From: Catenovulum maritimum
GTDB lineage: Bacteria > Pseudomonadota > Gammaproteobacteria > Enterobacterales > Alteromonadaceae
Reading direction: 5' to 3'
DNA: 64,000 nucleotides
Assembly: GCF_001050375.1 (NCBI RefSeq)
Contig: NZ_KQ130484.1
Coordinates: 209,357-273,356, forward strand
Below, piece by piece: positions 47,924 through 57,986 of the stretch. The first letter of the stretch is position 1. The number at the start of each line of letters is the position of its first letter. Position numbers and translations under genes: made by a program. A model generated the notes under the pieces. It saw only the letters and a program-made list of their open reading frames with translations. It did no database searches and had not been told where the DNA came from.

Positions 47924-49807
47924 ATGCTTAACTGGCGTCGCCGAGTTGCTATTCGGGATCATTTAGCAGAAGCCAACCTTTTTGCTCGACGAGTCGTTGT
48001 TGCTCTTGTGATTGTTTTAATCCTCAGTTTTATTTTACTGAGTAACTTATATAGTATCCAAGTTAATAAATTTAAAGATTATCAAACCCGCGCAGATGGT
48101 AATCGAATTAAAATTTTACCTGTATCACCTAATAGAGGGTTAATTTACGACCGTCATGGGCGAATTTTAGCTGAAAATGTCTCAGTATTTAGTCTTGAAA
48201 TCATTCCAGAAGAAGTAACCGATCTTGATAAACTCTTAACACGGTTAAAAAGTTTAATCGAAATTGATGACGAGCAAGTTGAAGAATTTAGTAAACAAAT
48301 TCGTCAGCAAAGGCGTAAATTTAAAGCCGTGACTTTAATCTCTCGTCTGACAGAAGAGCAAGCTGCTATTTTATCTGTTAACCAACATAAATTAGTTGGC
48401 GCTTACGTTGAAGCGAGATTGAAGCGTTCTTATCCTTATAAAGATTTAGCAACTCATGCGATTGGTTACGTGCAAAAGATGAATCAAAGGGATGCCGACA
48501 GGATCGAAGCAGAAGGGAACAGTGCTAATTATCAAGGCACCTTTGATATAGGTAAATTAGGCCTAGAGAAATTTTATGAAAGCCAATTACATGGGATTGT
48601 AGGACACCAAGAGGTTGAGGTAAATAGTCGTGGGCGTCCAATCCGAACTCTATCTGAGCTACCTCCAGAACCAGGTCAAGATTTAATCCTAAACCTTGAC
48701 ATTGAAATGCAGAAAGTCGCACAACAGGCATTAGGTGAAAATAAGGGAGCCGTTATTGTACTCGATGGTAAAACCAATGGTGTGATGACTATGTACAGTA
48801 ACCCAAGTTATGATCCAAATGACTTTGTTCATGGCATTAGCCATAAAAAATACAATGCCCTACTTAATCGCCGCCGTCCATTGGTGAATCGAGCGACCAC
48901 AGGGCTATACCGCCCTGCTTCAACAGTCAAACCTCATGTTGGTTTACTCGGTCTAGAGGAAAATTTAATCACAACTAAAACCCGCATTTGGGATCCCGGT
49001 TACTATCAAATTAGGGATCTCGAACATAAATTCAGAGATTGGAAAAAATGGGGCCATGGCTGGGTTGATATCTTTAAAGCTATTGAAGAATCTTGTGATG
49101 TTTATTATTACGATTTAGCCGTTCGCTTAGGCATGGATAAAATATCCGAATTTATGCATCAGTTTGGTTTTGGTGAATTAACAGGGATTGATATCCACGA
49201 AGAAAAAAGTGCCGTCTTACCTTCTCGCGGATGGAAGCGGGCTAGATTTAGGCAACCTTGGTACGCCGGTGATACAGTTAATGTTGGTATTGGCCAAGGC
49301 TATTGGGAAACTACGCCATTGCAACTCGCGGTGGCAACCAGTATTTTGGCAAATAATGGTGAGTTTTTTGAACCTAAATTAGTTAAAGCGACGCGTACCA
49401 AAAATGAAGAGATTGAATTGCCTGTTATTGATAAGCCAAGCGTTCAATTTAAAAATCCAGAAAATTTAAAAACTATTAAACAAGCAATGCGAGGCGTAGT
49501 CGCTAAACCTACTGGTTCTGGCTATAAAGCATTTTTAGACGCTGAATATAAAGCGGCCGGTAAAACGGGTACATCTCAGTTGATTGGCATCGCTCAAGAT
49601 GAAGAGTATGAAGCAGAAAATTTGGCGAAAGAACACAGGGATAATGCTTTATATGTCGGCTATGCTCCGTTAGATAAGCCAGAAATCGTAGTCGTGGTTG
49701 TAATGGAAAACGTTGGTGGTGGCGGCAAAAATGCTGCGCCAGTTGCAAGACAAATGATGGATTATTACTTTCAAAACTATCAACTAAAAGATGAAACAAA
49801 GCAATGA
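47924..49807 (+). CDS. mrdA: Penicillin-binding protein 2 (elongation transpeptidase)
   Basis: Inner-membrane transpeptidase that cross-links side-wall peptidoglycan with RodA. 627 residues (E. coli 633). An N-terminal membrane helix (about 22-45) precedes the dimerisation domain (NRGLIYDRHGRILAENV) and the transpeptidase domain: active Ser333 in PASTVKP, SCD in EESCDVYYYDL and KTGTSQ near residue 547. It overlaps mrdB by four bases (ATGA). Confidence 0.96.
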   Translation: MLNWRRRVAIRDHLAEANLFARRVVVALVIVLILSFILLSNLYSIQVNKFKDYQTRADGNRIKILPVSPNRGLIYDRHGRILAENVSVFSLEIIPEEVTDLDKLLTRLKSLIEIDDEQVEEFSKQIRQQRRKFKAVTLISRLTEEQAAILSVNQHKLVGAYVEARLKRSYPYKDLATHAIGYVQKMNQRDADRIEAEGNSANYQGTFDIGKLGLEKFYESQLHGIVGHQEVEVNSRGRPIRTLSELPPEPGQDLILNLDIEMQKVAQQALGENKGAVIVLDGKTNGVMTMYSNPSYDPNDFVHGISHKKYNALLNRRRPLVNRATTGLYRPASTVKPHVGLLGLEENLITTKTRIWDPGYYQIRDLEHKFRDWKKWGHGWVDIFKAIEESCDVYYYDLAVRLGMDKISEFMHQFGFGELTGIDIHEEKSAVLPSRGWKRARFRQPWYAGDTVNVGIGQGYWETTPLQLAVATSILANNGEFFEPKLVKATRTKNEEIELPVIDKPSVQFKNPENLKTIKQAMRGVVAKPTGSGYKAFLDAEYKAAGKTGTSQLIGIAQDEEYEAENLAKEHRDNALYVGYAPLDKPEIVVVVVMENVGGGGKNAAPVARQMMDYYFQNYQLKDETKQ

Positions 49808-50916
49808 CAGATTCAGTTGGTAATAAAGTCGATTTTTGGCGTAAAGTTCATATTGATAGACCATTGCTGATGGGATTATTGACTTTAATGTCAGTCGGCC
49901 TATTTGTTATTTATAGTGCTTCAGGTCAAGACATGGCGTTAATTACACGACAAGTCACACGTTTAGGGGTTGCACTTGTCGTTATGGTTTTGGTTGCACA
50001 AGTACCACCTAGTTTTTATTTACGTTGGGCTGCACCTTTATTTATCATAGGCTGTGGCTTGTTAGTTGCCGTTTTGCTCTTTGGTGTCAGTAGTAAAGGT
50101 GCACAACGCTGGCTGGATGTTGGCATTACCCGAATCCAACCATCGGAGATGATGAAGTTAGCTGTGCCTATCATGCTGGCATGGTTTATTGCCAGAAAGC
50201 CACTTGCGCCCACTATTGGCTATTCTTTGCTGGGACTGCTGTTAATTGGTATCCCAACAATGCTAATTGCTAAACAACCTGATTTAGGGACATCCTTGCT
50301 AATTGCTAGTTCTGGTTTGTTTGTCATTTTTATGGCTGGGTTGAGCTGGCGTTTAATCACAGCCTTCATTGCCATTGTTTCTGCTTCTGCTCCGGTAATT
50401 TGGATTTTCTATATGCGAGATTACCAGAAACAAAGAGTGCTCACTTTTTTAGATCCTGAAAAAGATCCTTTGGGTTCTGGATACCATATTATTCAATCTA
50501 AGATTGCAATTGGCTCTGGTGGTATGGAAGGAAAAGGTTGGTTGAAGGGAACACAATCACAGCTCGAATTTTTACCTGAGCGTCACACTGATTTTATTTT
50601 CTCAGTATTTGCTGAAGAATTTGGTTTTACCGGTGTGTTGATTTTACTCGCTATATATTTGTTTATTGTTGCGCGTGGATTGATGATAGCGATACAGGCT
50701 CAAGACGCTTTTACTAAGTTACTAGCCGGCAGTTTGACTTTAACATTTTTTGTATACGTTTTCGTTAATATAGGTATGGTCTCTGGTATTTTACCCGTCG
50801 TTGGCGTACCACTTCCTTTAGTTAGCTATGGGGGAACTTCTATGGTTACCTTGATGGCAGGTTTTGGTATATTAATGTCAATTAGTACTCATAGACGTTT
50901 CTTAAGGGATAACTAG
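49804..50916 (+). CDS. mrdB: Rod-shape SEDS peptidoglycan glycosyltransferase RodA
   Basis: Polytopic inner-membrane polymerase of lipid II that works with PBP2. 370 residues equal E. coli RodA. About ten hydrophobic segments; SEDS signatures GAQRWLDVGITRIQPSEMMKLAVPI, KQPDLGTSLLIA, FLPERHTDFIFSVFAEEFGF and PLPLVSYGGTSMVT are present. Its ATG lies inside the mrdA stop overlap. Confidence 0.97.
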   Translation: MTDSVGNKVDFWRKVHIDRPLLMGLLTLMSVGLFVIYSASGQDMALITRQVTRLGVALVVMVLVAQVPPSFYLRWAAPLFIIGCGLLVAVLLFGVSSKGAQRWLDVGITRIQPSEMMKLAVPIMLAWFIARKPLAPTIGYSLLGLLLIGIPTMLIAKQPDLGTSLLIASSGLFVIFMAGLSWRLITAFIAIVSASAPVIWIFYMRDYQKQRVLTFLDPEKDPLGSGYHIIQSKIAIGSGGMEGKGWLKGTQSQLEFLPERHTDFIFSVFAEEFGFTGVLILLAIYLFIVARGLMIAIQAQDAFTKLLAGSLTLTFFVYVFVNIGMVSGILPVVGVPLPLVSYGGTSMVTLMAGFGILMSISTHRRFLRDN

Positions 50917-50917
50917 C

Positions 50918-51685
50918 TTGTTCGGGTATAAAGCGCAAATCATAATCTTATTTCTAGCCAGTTTATTGACTGCTTGTGCTGGCACTAAAACAGGCAATGA
51001 AGGGCGCTATCAAATCGCACAAGATTTAGCACCTGACCGATTGCCTCTTGCTCAAGAGATGATAGATCCAACGCCTATATATGAACCACCTAGTCGGGGG
51101 GGGAATCGAGATTATCGAGTTTTGGGTAAAGATTATAAAGTATTAAAATCAATAGAAGGCTTTGTTGAGCATGGTATAGCGTCTTGGTATGGGAAAAAAT
51201 TCCATGGCCATCTCACCTCAAATGGTGAAACCTATAATATGTTTGACATGAGCGCAGCGCATAAAAATTTACCGTTACCAACTTATGTTAAAGTTACTAA
51301 TCTTGATAACGGCAAACAAGCTGTAGTTAGGGTAAATGACAGAGGTCCTTTTCATCCTGGACGTATCATTGATTTAAGCTATGCCGCGGCCTATAAGTTA
51401 GGCGTAACGGCTAGCGGCACAGCTAATGTCAAAATTGAGGCGTTACATTCTTCTGCTGGAATTTATATCGCAGTAGAAAGTCATCAAGATGCCGCAGTAT
51501 TAAATGCTAAATCACCTGCGATTGCTGCGCTTTATCAATTGCCAACTAAAGTCAAAAAAGCGGATGTGAACTATCAATTGATAGCAGGTCCAATCGCAAA
51601 TCATGACGAGGCAGAAAAATTAGTTTCCACCCTTCACAATTCTGGCTATCAGAATGCCAAAATAATCAATTCAGCTAGGAACTAA
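50918..51685 (+). CDS. rlpA: Septal/outer-membrane lipoprotein RlpA
   Basis: 255 residues. Lipobox LTAC gives lipidated Cys20; then a double-psi beta-barrel domain (GIASWYGKKFHGHLTSNGETYNM, VRVNDRGPFHPGRIIDLSYAAA), which in some species is a lytic transglycosylase acting on naked glycan strands, and a short C-terminal SPOR-like domain (YQLIAGPIANHDEAEKL) that would bind such strands. It starts at TTG with AAGGG about nine nt upstream and immediately follows the rodA stop. Confidence 0.92.
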   Translation: MFGYKAQIIILFLASLLTACAGTKTGNEGRYQIAQDLAPDRLPLAQEMIDPTPIYEPPSRGGNRDYRVLGKDYKVLKSIEGFVEHGIASWYGKKFHGHLTSNGETYNMFDMSAAHKNLPLPTYVKVTNLDNGKQAVVRVNDRGPFHPGRIIDLSYAAAYKLGVTASGTANVKIEALHSSAGIYIAVESHQDAAVLNAKSPAIAALYQLPTKVKKADVNYQLIAGPIANHDEAEKLVSTLHNSGYQNAKIINSARN

Positions 51686-51855
51686 AGCGCTTTTTTATAA
51701 TCAAATTATGCCTGTTTCTGAAAAATAACGAGTTCGTTTAAGGCCATTGATTTGGCTTATTTAAGTAATTTAGTGATATACCTGTGATTAAGTATTTAAC
51801 TTGGTATAATTGCTGAGATATTCTTCTAACCTTGCAACTAAGAACAAAAAAGATT

Positions 51856-53007
51856 ATGACATTGTTAAAAAAATCGTTTGCTTTCATCTCATGTGGTCTA
51901 GCTTTTTTCCACTTTTCCGTAGCTGCAATTACGCCTAAAGCACCACAAGTAAATGCCAAGGGCCATATTTTATTAGATTATGATACAGGCTATGTTATCT
52001 CTTCTGAAAATGCTGATATGCAATTAGCGCCAGCGTCTTTAACTAAGATGATGACTAGCTATGTGATAGGTTTAGAAATTAAGAGTGGCAATATCGGCCC
52101 TGACGATATGGTTACAATTAGCGAAAAGGCTTGGGCAAAGAATTTTCCTGAGTCGTCTAAAATGTTCATTGAAGTCGGCAAGCAAGTCTCTGTATCTGAT
52201 TTAAATCGCGGTATTATTGTACAGTCGGGTAATGACGCTTGTGTCGCAATGGCCGAACATATTGCTGGTACAGAAGGCGCATTCGCTTCTTTGATGAATG
52301 CACATGCTGAAAAACTAGGTATGTCAGCTTCTTTTTTTGAGAATAGCCATGGTTTAAGTTCTGCCAACCATTTTACTTCACCAAGAGATATGGCAACTTT
52401 GGCTAAAGCAATTATTCGTGATGTGCCTGATGAATATGCAATCTACAAAGAAAAGTCCTTTACCTATAATGGCATAAAGCAATACAACAGAAACAGCTTG
52501 CTCTGGGATAAAAGTCTTAATGTTGATGGTATTAAAACCGGCCATACAGAAGAAGCTGGTTATAGTTTAGTGACTTCAGCAACTAAAGATAATATGCGTC
52601 TTATTTCGGTCGTGATGGGAACCGACTCAGAACGTGCGCGTAAAGACGAAAATAAAAAACTACTTAATTATGGCTTCCGTTTTTTCGAAACTTATACACC
52701 TTACGAGGCAGGTACTAAATTTGTAGAACAACAAATTTGGATGGGTGATAAAGAAAAAGTGCGTTTAGGCATAGTTCAAGATACTAAAATCACTATTCCG
52801 CGTGGTAAGCGCAAAGCGATAAAAACGCATGTTGAGCTAGACAATGTTCTACAAGCCCCGCTGAAAAAAGGCACTAAAGTCGGTACCTTATTTTTACAAT
52901 TAGATGGTGAAGATATTGCAAATTATCCATTAGTTGCGTTAGAAAGCGTCGATGAAGGTGGTTTGATGTCGAAAGCTGTTGATTTTATTAAAATGAAATT
53001 TGAATAA
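51856..53007 (+). CDS. dacA: D-alanyl-D-alanine carboxypeptidase (PBP5/6 type)
   Basis: 383 residues with a signal peptide (about 1-23). The active site is SxxK Ser61-Lys64 (ASLTKMM), then SGN in VQSGNDACVAMAEH and KTG in IKTGHTEEAG. A beta-rich C-terminal domain and an amphipathic tail (SKAVDFIKMKF) anchor it to the inner membrane. It trims the terminal D-Ala from stem peptides. The ATG at 51856 begins the signal peptide; a TTG 24 nt upstream would add a charged extension. Confidence 0.95.
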   Translation: MTLLKKSFAFISCGLAFFHFSVAAITPKAPQVNAKGHILLDYDTGYVISSENADMQLAPASLTKMMTSYVIGLEIKSGNIGPDDMVTISEKAWAKNFPESSKMFIEVGKQVSVSDLNRGIIVQSGNDACVAMAEHIAGTEGAFASLMNAHAEKLGMSASFFENSHGLSSANHFTSPRDMATLAKAIIRDVPDEYAIYKEKSFTYNGIKQYNRNSLLWDKSLNVDGIKTGHTEEAGYSLVTSATKDNMRLISVVMGTDSERARKDENKKLLNYGFRFFETYTPYEAGTKFVEQQIWMGDKEKVRLGIVQDTKITIPRGKRKAIKTHVELDNVLQAPLKKGTKVGTLFLQLDGEDIANYPLVALESVDEGGLMSKAVDFIKMKFE

Positions 53008-53030
53008 AATATCCTTAGAAGTAACGAGTA

Positions 53031-53294
53031 ATGAAAACTAAATTTGATGAATATTTGGAATTTCCTTGTAAATTTCCATTTAAAGTATTGGCTCAAACTG
53101 ATTCCCAGATAGTTGAAAAAGTGGTTGCCGTTGTCCAACAACATGCACCAGGAGACTATAGCCCGACGGTTAAGCCGAGTGGTAAAGGTAATTATCAGTC
53201 TGTTTCAATCGACATTACTGCTACAAGTAAAGAGCAATTAGAAACGCTTTACAAAGAGCTAGCAGAAATCGACACAGTTAGAATGGTTTTATAG
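53031..53294 (+). CDS. ybeD: YbeD-family (UPF0250) protein
   Basis: 87-residue cytoplasmic protein matching E. coli YbeD (87): [19 protein letters not shown] and [28 protein letters not shown]-like ferredoxin fold in known structures; a regulatory role for lipoylation is only suggested by its conserved place between dacA and lipB. Confidence 0.94.
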   Translation: MKTKFDEYLEFPCKFPFKVLAQTDSQIVEKVVAVVQQHAPGDYSPTVKPSGKGNYQSVSIDITATSKEQLETLYKELAEIDTVRMVL

Positions 53295-53303
53295 AAGACG
53301 ACT

Positions 53304-53966
53304 TTGCCTTTGGACAATCAACAACAAGTCATTATCCGCCATTTAGGTCAGAGAGAATACCTACCTATATGGCAAGCGATGCAAGATTTTACTCAAACTC
53401 GAGAACAAGACGCCTTAGATGAAATCTGGTGGGTCGAACACGACCCAGTGTTTACTCAGGGGCAAGCAGGTAAAGCTGAGCATGTTTTAGTACCGGGCGA
53501 TATCCCTGTGGTTAAAGTTGATCGAGGTGGTCAAGTAACCTATCACGGACCCGGTCAAATTGTCGGTTACACTCTAATCAATATTAAACGTTTAGGGATA
53601 GGGGTTAGAGCCTTAGTTACCATTCTTGAAGAAAGTATTGTTTCAATTCTACAAAAATACGGTGTAGATGCTTACCCAAAAGCAGATGCGCCAGGCGTTT
53701 ATGTGAACGAACACAAAATAGCTTCATTAGGACTTCGAATTCGAAGGGGCTGTTCTTTTCATGGTTTAGCGCTGAATATTAATATGGATTTATCACCATT
53801 TTTAAGAATTAACCCGTGTGGATATCAAGGGCTTAAAATGGTTCAAAGTAAAGATTTAGGTGGCCCAGATAATACTGAATTAGCGGCCGAGTTATTAACT
53901 TCAGAATTAATTACCAGGCTTGGTTATGTCCAGGCTATTAGTAAAGTAGGGTTCGATTATGAATAA
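53304..53966 (+). CDS. lipB: Octanoyltransferase LipB
   Basis: Moves octanoyl from ACP to lipoyl domains. 220 residues (E. coli 213). Catalytic Cys172 in INPCGYQGL, with [16 protein letters not shown] and the lysine of [12 protein letters not shown]. The start is a TTG at 53304 (a second TTG follows two codons later); no ATG precedes the conserved region. It overlaps lipA by eight bases. Confidence 0.95.
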   Translation: MPLDNQQQVIIRHLGQREYLPIWQAMQDFTQTREQDALDEIWWVEHDPVFTQGQAGKAEHVLVPGDIPVVKVDRGGQVTYHGPGQIVGYTLINIKRLGIGVRALVTILEESIVSILQKYGVDAYPKADAPGVYVNEHKIASLGLRIRRGCSFHGLALNINMDLSPFLRINPCGYQGLKMVQSKDLGGPDNTELAAELLTSELITRLGYVQAISKVGFDYE

Positions 53967-54924
53967 GCCTATGCGTCCTCAAGCGGGCGTTAAAATGCGT
54001 GATGAAGACAAAATGCGTTTAATCCCAGTGCAAGTAATACCGTCAGAAAAATCTGAAATGTTACGTAAGCCTGAATGGATTAAAATTAAACTTCCTCCAA
54101 GCACAGAAAAAATCGACCATATTAAGCAAACAATGCGCAAAAATAAATTGCATTCAGTTTGTGAAGAAGCGTCATGCCCTAATTTATCTGAATGTTTTAA
54201 TCATGGCACTGCGACCTTTATGATTCTGGGTGATATTTGTACTCGTCGCTGCCCATTTTGTGATGTAGCGCATGGCCGCCCATTAGCACCAGACCCTGAT
54301 GAAGCTGAAAAACTAGGTAAAACCATTGCTGAAATGGGATTAAGCTATGTTGTTATTACCTCGGTTGACCGAGACGACCTTAGAGATGGTGGGGCACAGC
54401 ATTTTGTTGATTGTATTGATTCAATTAGAAAATATAGCCCTGAGATTAAAATTGAAGTGTTAGTACCTGATTTTAGAGGGCGCATGGATGTTGCATTAGA
54501 GATCCTTAATACAAGCCCTCCAGATGTTTTCAACCATAATCTAGAAACGGCACCTAGACTATATAAAATGGCTAGACCAGGCGCTAATTATCAGTGGTCT
54601 CTTGATTTGTTGAAAAAATTCAAAGCTGCAAACCCGAATGTACCAACTAAATCTGGTTTAATGATGGGAATGGGTGAGACCAACGAAGAAATTGTTGAGG
54701 TTTTGAAAGACTTACGTGAGCACAATGTTGAAATGTTGACTTTGGGTCAATATCTTCAGCCATCGCGTCATCATCTCCCTGTGAAACGTTATGTTCACCC
54801 TAAAGAGTTTGATGAGTTGAATGATATCGCCAATGAACTTGGCTTTGAGCATGCTGCATGTGGCCCTATGGTTCGCTCTAGTTACCATGCCGACAAGCAA
54901 GCGGCTGGTGAAGCAGTAAAATAG
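53959..54924 (+). CDS. lipA: Lipoyl synthase LipA
   Basis: Radical-SAM enzyme inserting two sulfurs into octanoyl groups. 321 residues equal E. coli. The auxiliary cluster cysteines are Cys68, Cys73 and Cys79 ([12 protein letters not shown]), the radical-SAM cluster Cys94, Cys98 and Cys101 (CTRRCPFC), and the third auxiliary ligand is the serine in the C-terminal [11 protein letters not shown]. It ends the envelope/lipoate block with a strong terminator. Confidence 0.98.
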   Translation: MNKPMRPQAGVKMRDEDKMRLIPVQVIPSEKSEMLRKPEWIKIKLPPSTEKIDHIKQTMRKNKLHSVCEEASCPNLSECFNHGTATFMILGDICTRRCPFCDVAHGRPLAPDPDEAEKLGKTIAEMGLSYVVITSVDRDDLRDGGAQHFVDCIDSIRKYSPEIKIEVLVPDFRGRMDVALEILNTSPPDVFNHNLETAPRLYKMARPGANYQWSLDLLKKFKAANPNVPTKSGLMMGMGETNEEIVEVLKDLREHNVEMLTLGQYLQPSRHHLPVKRYVHPKEFDELNDIANELGFEHAACGPMVRSSYHADKQAAGEAVK

Positions 54925-54937
54925 TCCAGAATCTAGG

Positions 54938-54977
54938 AGCTAGCATAATACGCAAAATATTATGCTAGCTTTGTTTT
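54938..54977 (+). terminator. Terminator after lipA
   Basis: A 13-bp perfect stem AGCTAGCATAATA/TATTATGCTAGCT around a 7-nt loop, followed by TTGTTTT. Confidence 0.88.
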
Positions 54978-55043
54978 ACTAATGATGGAAATTTCAGAAC
55001 CTTAGATTACACTCAAAAGTATCTTTTTACTCAAGTAAACTCT

Positions 55044-57224
55044 ATGCTGAAATTACTTACCAAGACCACAAGTAAATTTTCTTTATCTTTATTGTTGCTA
55101 GCGTCCCCGTTAGTTGCTGAAGAATTAGAAGTTATTGAAGTTTCAGCTTTAAGAAAAACTCAAAATTTACAGGTAGCACCTGTTTCTGTATCCGCCTTAT
55201 CAAATACCTTGCTAGAAAATGCTCAAGTTAATGGCTTAAATGGAATTGATCATCTAGTTCCTGGTTTGTCTATTGGCTTATTTAATATTGCGCAACCGCA
55301 AATTTTTATTCGAGGCATTGGCTCTAATGATGATGGTGCGGCTGGCGATCCGTCTATTGCTATATACATGGATGATGTATATATGAATAAATTGTCTAGC
55401 ATTGCAATTGATACATTTGATATTCAAAGGATTGAGGTGCTTAAAGGTCCACAGGGTGCTTTGTATGGCAAAAATGGTGCAGGTGGGGCCATTCATATAA
55501 TTAATAACAGGCCTGAATTCAACAACACAGCTAAATTTCAATTAGGCTTAGGCAATTTAAACTTTCGTACCGCCAACTTAATGGTAAATAAGTTAGTTAC
55601 CAATGATCAAGCCGTACGACTTAGTTTAAGTCGTAAAGTTAGAGACGGTTACGTCACAAGCGCTATTCAACCTGAATTAAATTTTAACCAAGTGGATAAT
55701 ATGCATGCTAGGTTACAATACTTAGCTGAAATTGATTCAGACCAGCGCCTTGGCTTAGCAGCCTTTTATGTTCATGACTCTACATCTAGCCCTGGTCATA
55801 TTGCCGATGGTGGGGCGATTGGTCATATCCATAGACTAGTAAACCCGACCGCTTTTAATCATTTTTATAAAAACTTCGCAACTCATTCAGGTCATGAAGA
55901 AAGAGAAGCATCTGGTTTTAAACTGGATTACCAAACTAAAATTAACAATGCTGATTTAATTGTCATTGCTTCTCATAATAAGGCTGATGTCTCAATTGCA
56001 GAAGTTATTGCGGGTTCCTCTATTCAGGTGAACAACTTCCTTGATGTGACAAATTTTATCGAAGAGCAACATGAACAAACGAGTATTGAAGCTAGGCTTT
56101 CTGGAGCGTTTAATCATTTTGAATGGATGTTGGGAGCCAGTATGCAGGATGCAACGACGAACAGGGTCGAGTCCTTGATAACTTATTTAGGGACGTCCTT
56201 TCCGCAAAATCCAACTCAACAAGTTTTGAGTTTACCTGCAGACTCAGTTCAGTATTCAGATAATCGCAGTTCGGCTATATATGCTGCAGGCGGTTGGAAT
56301 TTGGACGACGTACACAAGTTACATTTAGGTAGCCGCTATAGTTATGATGCTAAAAAAGTAGATTTAGCCACAAACCAAGTTGACCAATTCACTATATTTG
56401 AACAATACGACACATTTGTGCGTAATAGTTTTTCAGAATGGACGCATGAGGTGAGTTTTTCGAGCCAATGGCGACAGAACATATTCAGTTATCTCCGATA
56501 TAGTGAAGGCTTTAAAAGTGGCGGCTTTCAAGGGATGGCATCGACTAAATTAGCGGCTGAGACTGGTTATCTCCCAGAATACTCAACTAATTATGAAATG
56601 GGATTGAAATTAGATTGGTTTAGCAATCAACTTCGCACTAATTTATCTATTTTTACCACTCAGTATCAAGATTTGCAGGTTCAGAAACAAGTCGATGTCG
56701 GTGCTTTAGGGTACTTAGTGGTAGAAAATGCAGCCAAAGCAAATATAAAGGGAGCAGAGCTTGATTGGACATTTAGACCTAGTATGCAACCCAAGCTTGA
56801 ATTAAGTGGCAATTACGCCTATTTGGACACTGAATATGAAAACTATGCAGATGATCCAAGGTATCAGGGAAATAAACTAAGAAATGCGCCTAAAACTAGC
56901 TATTCAATACGTATGGCTTGGTACGAAAGACTTAGTTTTGGTCAACTAAGCTTTGATACTATTTACAGCTATAAAGGAAAAACCTACCAAGATCCAGAAA
57001 ATTTAGAGTCATCAATCATTCCTAGCTATCATTTAACTCATTTTAATTTCAAGCTGTCGAGTCGCGATACTAACTACTTTATGAAAATTTGGGTTGAGAA
57101 CGCATTTAATCAAAAATATTTTATTCATAAATACGCTTCTCCAACAGGGATAGGAAGCTTAGTATTGGTTAACACTCCAGGCGCCCCTAGACAATACGGG
57201 GTAACTTTTGGTGTTAACTGGTAA
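55044..57224 (+). CDS. TonB-dependent outer-membrane receptor
   Basis: 726 residues: a signal peptide (ending LVAEE), a TonB box-like LEVIEVSAL region, a plug domain (SVSALSNTLLENAQV, FIRGIGSNDDG, IEVLKGPQGALYGKNGAGGAIHI) and a beta-barrel ending in GVTFGVNW with a terminal aromatic residue. The plug sequence resembles the iron-complex receptor group with a GxPSIAIYMDDVY segment, a type used for siderophores or other ligands. No Fur box or transport genes are visible around it, so the ligand is unknown. It stands alone between lipA and the tRNA genes. Confidence 0.93.
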   Translation: MLKLLTKTTSKFSLSLLLLASPLVAEELEVIEVSALRKTQNLQVAPVSVSALSNTLLENAQVNGLNGIDHLVPGLSIGLFNIAQPQIFIRGIGSNDDGAAGDPSIAIYMDDVYMNKLSSIAIDTFDIQRIEVLKGPQGALYGKNGAGGAIHIINNRPEFNNTAKFQLGLGNLNFRTANLMVNKLVTNDQAVRLSLSRKVRDGYVTSAIQPELNFNQVDNMHARLQYLAEIDSDQRLGLAAFYVHDSTSSPGHIADGGAIGHIHRLVNPTAFNHFYKNFATHSGHEEREASGFKLDYQTKINNADLIVIASHNKADVSIAEVIAGSSIQVNNFLDVTNFIEEQHEQTSIEARLSGAFNHFEWMLGASMQDATTNRVESLITYLGTSFPQNPTQQVLSLPADSVQYSDNRSSAIYAAGGWNLDDVHKLHLGSRYSYDAKKVDLATNQVDQFTIFEQYDTFVRNSFSEWTHEVSFSSQWRQNIFSYLRYSEGFKSGGFQGMASTKLAAETGYLPEYSTNYEMGLKLDWFSNQLRTNLSIFTTQYQDLQVQKQVDVGALGYLVVENAAKANIKGAELDWTFRPSMQPKLELSGNYAYLDTEYENYADDPRYQGNKLRNAPKTSYSIRMAWYERLSFGQLSFDTIYSYKGKTYQDPENLESSIIPSYHLTHFNFKLSSRDTNYFMKIWVENAFNQKYFIHKYASPTGIGSLVLVNTPGAPRQYGVTFGVNW

Positions 57225-57311
57225 ATCAACTTAAAAAACCATCAAACATAGCTCTAAATTTAAACGATTTAATAAAAAAATAAAAAAGCGTAAAAAAAGA
57301 TAATAAACTGG

Positions 57312-57340
57312 TTGACTTAGACCCTCAAAATCCGTTTAAT
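57312..57340 (+). promoter_or_regulatory. Promoter of the tRNA cluster
   Basis: TTGACT (57312-57317) and TTTAAT (57335-57340) are separated by 17 nt, followed by a G+C-rich discriminator (ACACGCCCGC), the pattern of stringently controlled stable-RNA promoters, 40 nt before the first tRNA. Confidence 0.75.
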
Positions 57341-57380
57341 ACACGCCCGCAGCAGATGCACTTTGCTGTTACCTGTTTAT

Positions 57381-57456
57381 GCCCAGATAGCTCAGTCGGT
57401 AGAGCAGGGGATTGAAAATCCCCGTGTCGGTGGTTCGATTCCGCCTCTGGGCACCA
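57381..57456 (+). tRNA. tRNA-Phe(GAA), copy 1
   Basis: 76 nt with encoded CCA. Acceptor GCCCAGA/TCTGGGC, anticodon loop ATTGAAAAT with GAA, and TTCGATT T-loop. Confidence 0.97.
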
Positions 57457-57477
57457 TTTCAGGTGTTTTAAGAATGT

Positions 57478-57553
<76 letters not shown>

Positions 57554-57599
57554 TTTTTAAAATTGAATGATTTATAGTTTTTGAATTATAAATAGGTAT

Positions 57600-57675
57600 G
57601 CCCAGATAGCTCAGTCGGTAGAGCAGGGGATTGAAAATCCCCGTGTCGGTGGTTCGATTCCGCCTCTGGGCACCA
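57600..57675 (+). tRNA. tRNA-Phe(GAA), copy 2
   Basis: Identical over all 76 nt to the copy at 57381; 46 nt after the first tRNA-Thr. Confidence 0.97.
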
Positions 57676-57787
57676 TTTTTATAAAATCAAGAATGCTAAA
57701 ACAACCTTTGTTTTATTTCTTATATCATTCCTAACTTTTGAACTTACCAAACTCAAAAGTCGCTAATATAGCGAGCACTTTTTATGT

Positions 57788-57863
<76 letters not shown>

Positions 57864-57986
57864 TTTATCTATTATTGAATAGAAACCTGTTTTCCACCCA
57901 AGTTAATATATTTATTAGTATTCCACTCTGTTTAATCTTATAGTTATTTTCATATTTGCCGATATAACCTGCAGAGAACTATCTAA

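Noticed and set aside
54978..55043. Fur box before the TonB-dependent receptor
   Set aside because: No match to the GATAAT-based inverted repeat in this short, A/T-rich region.
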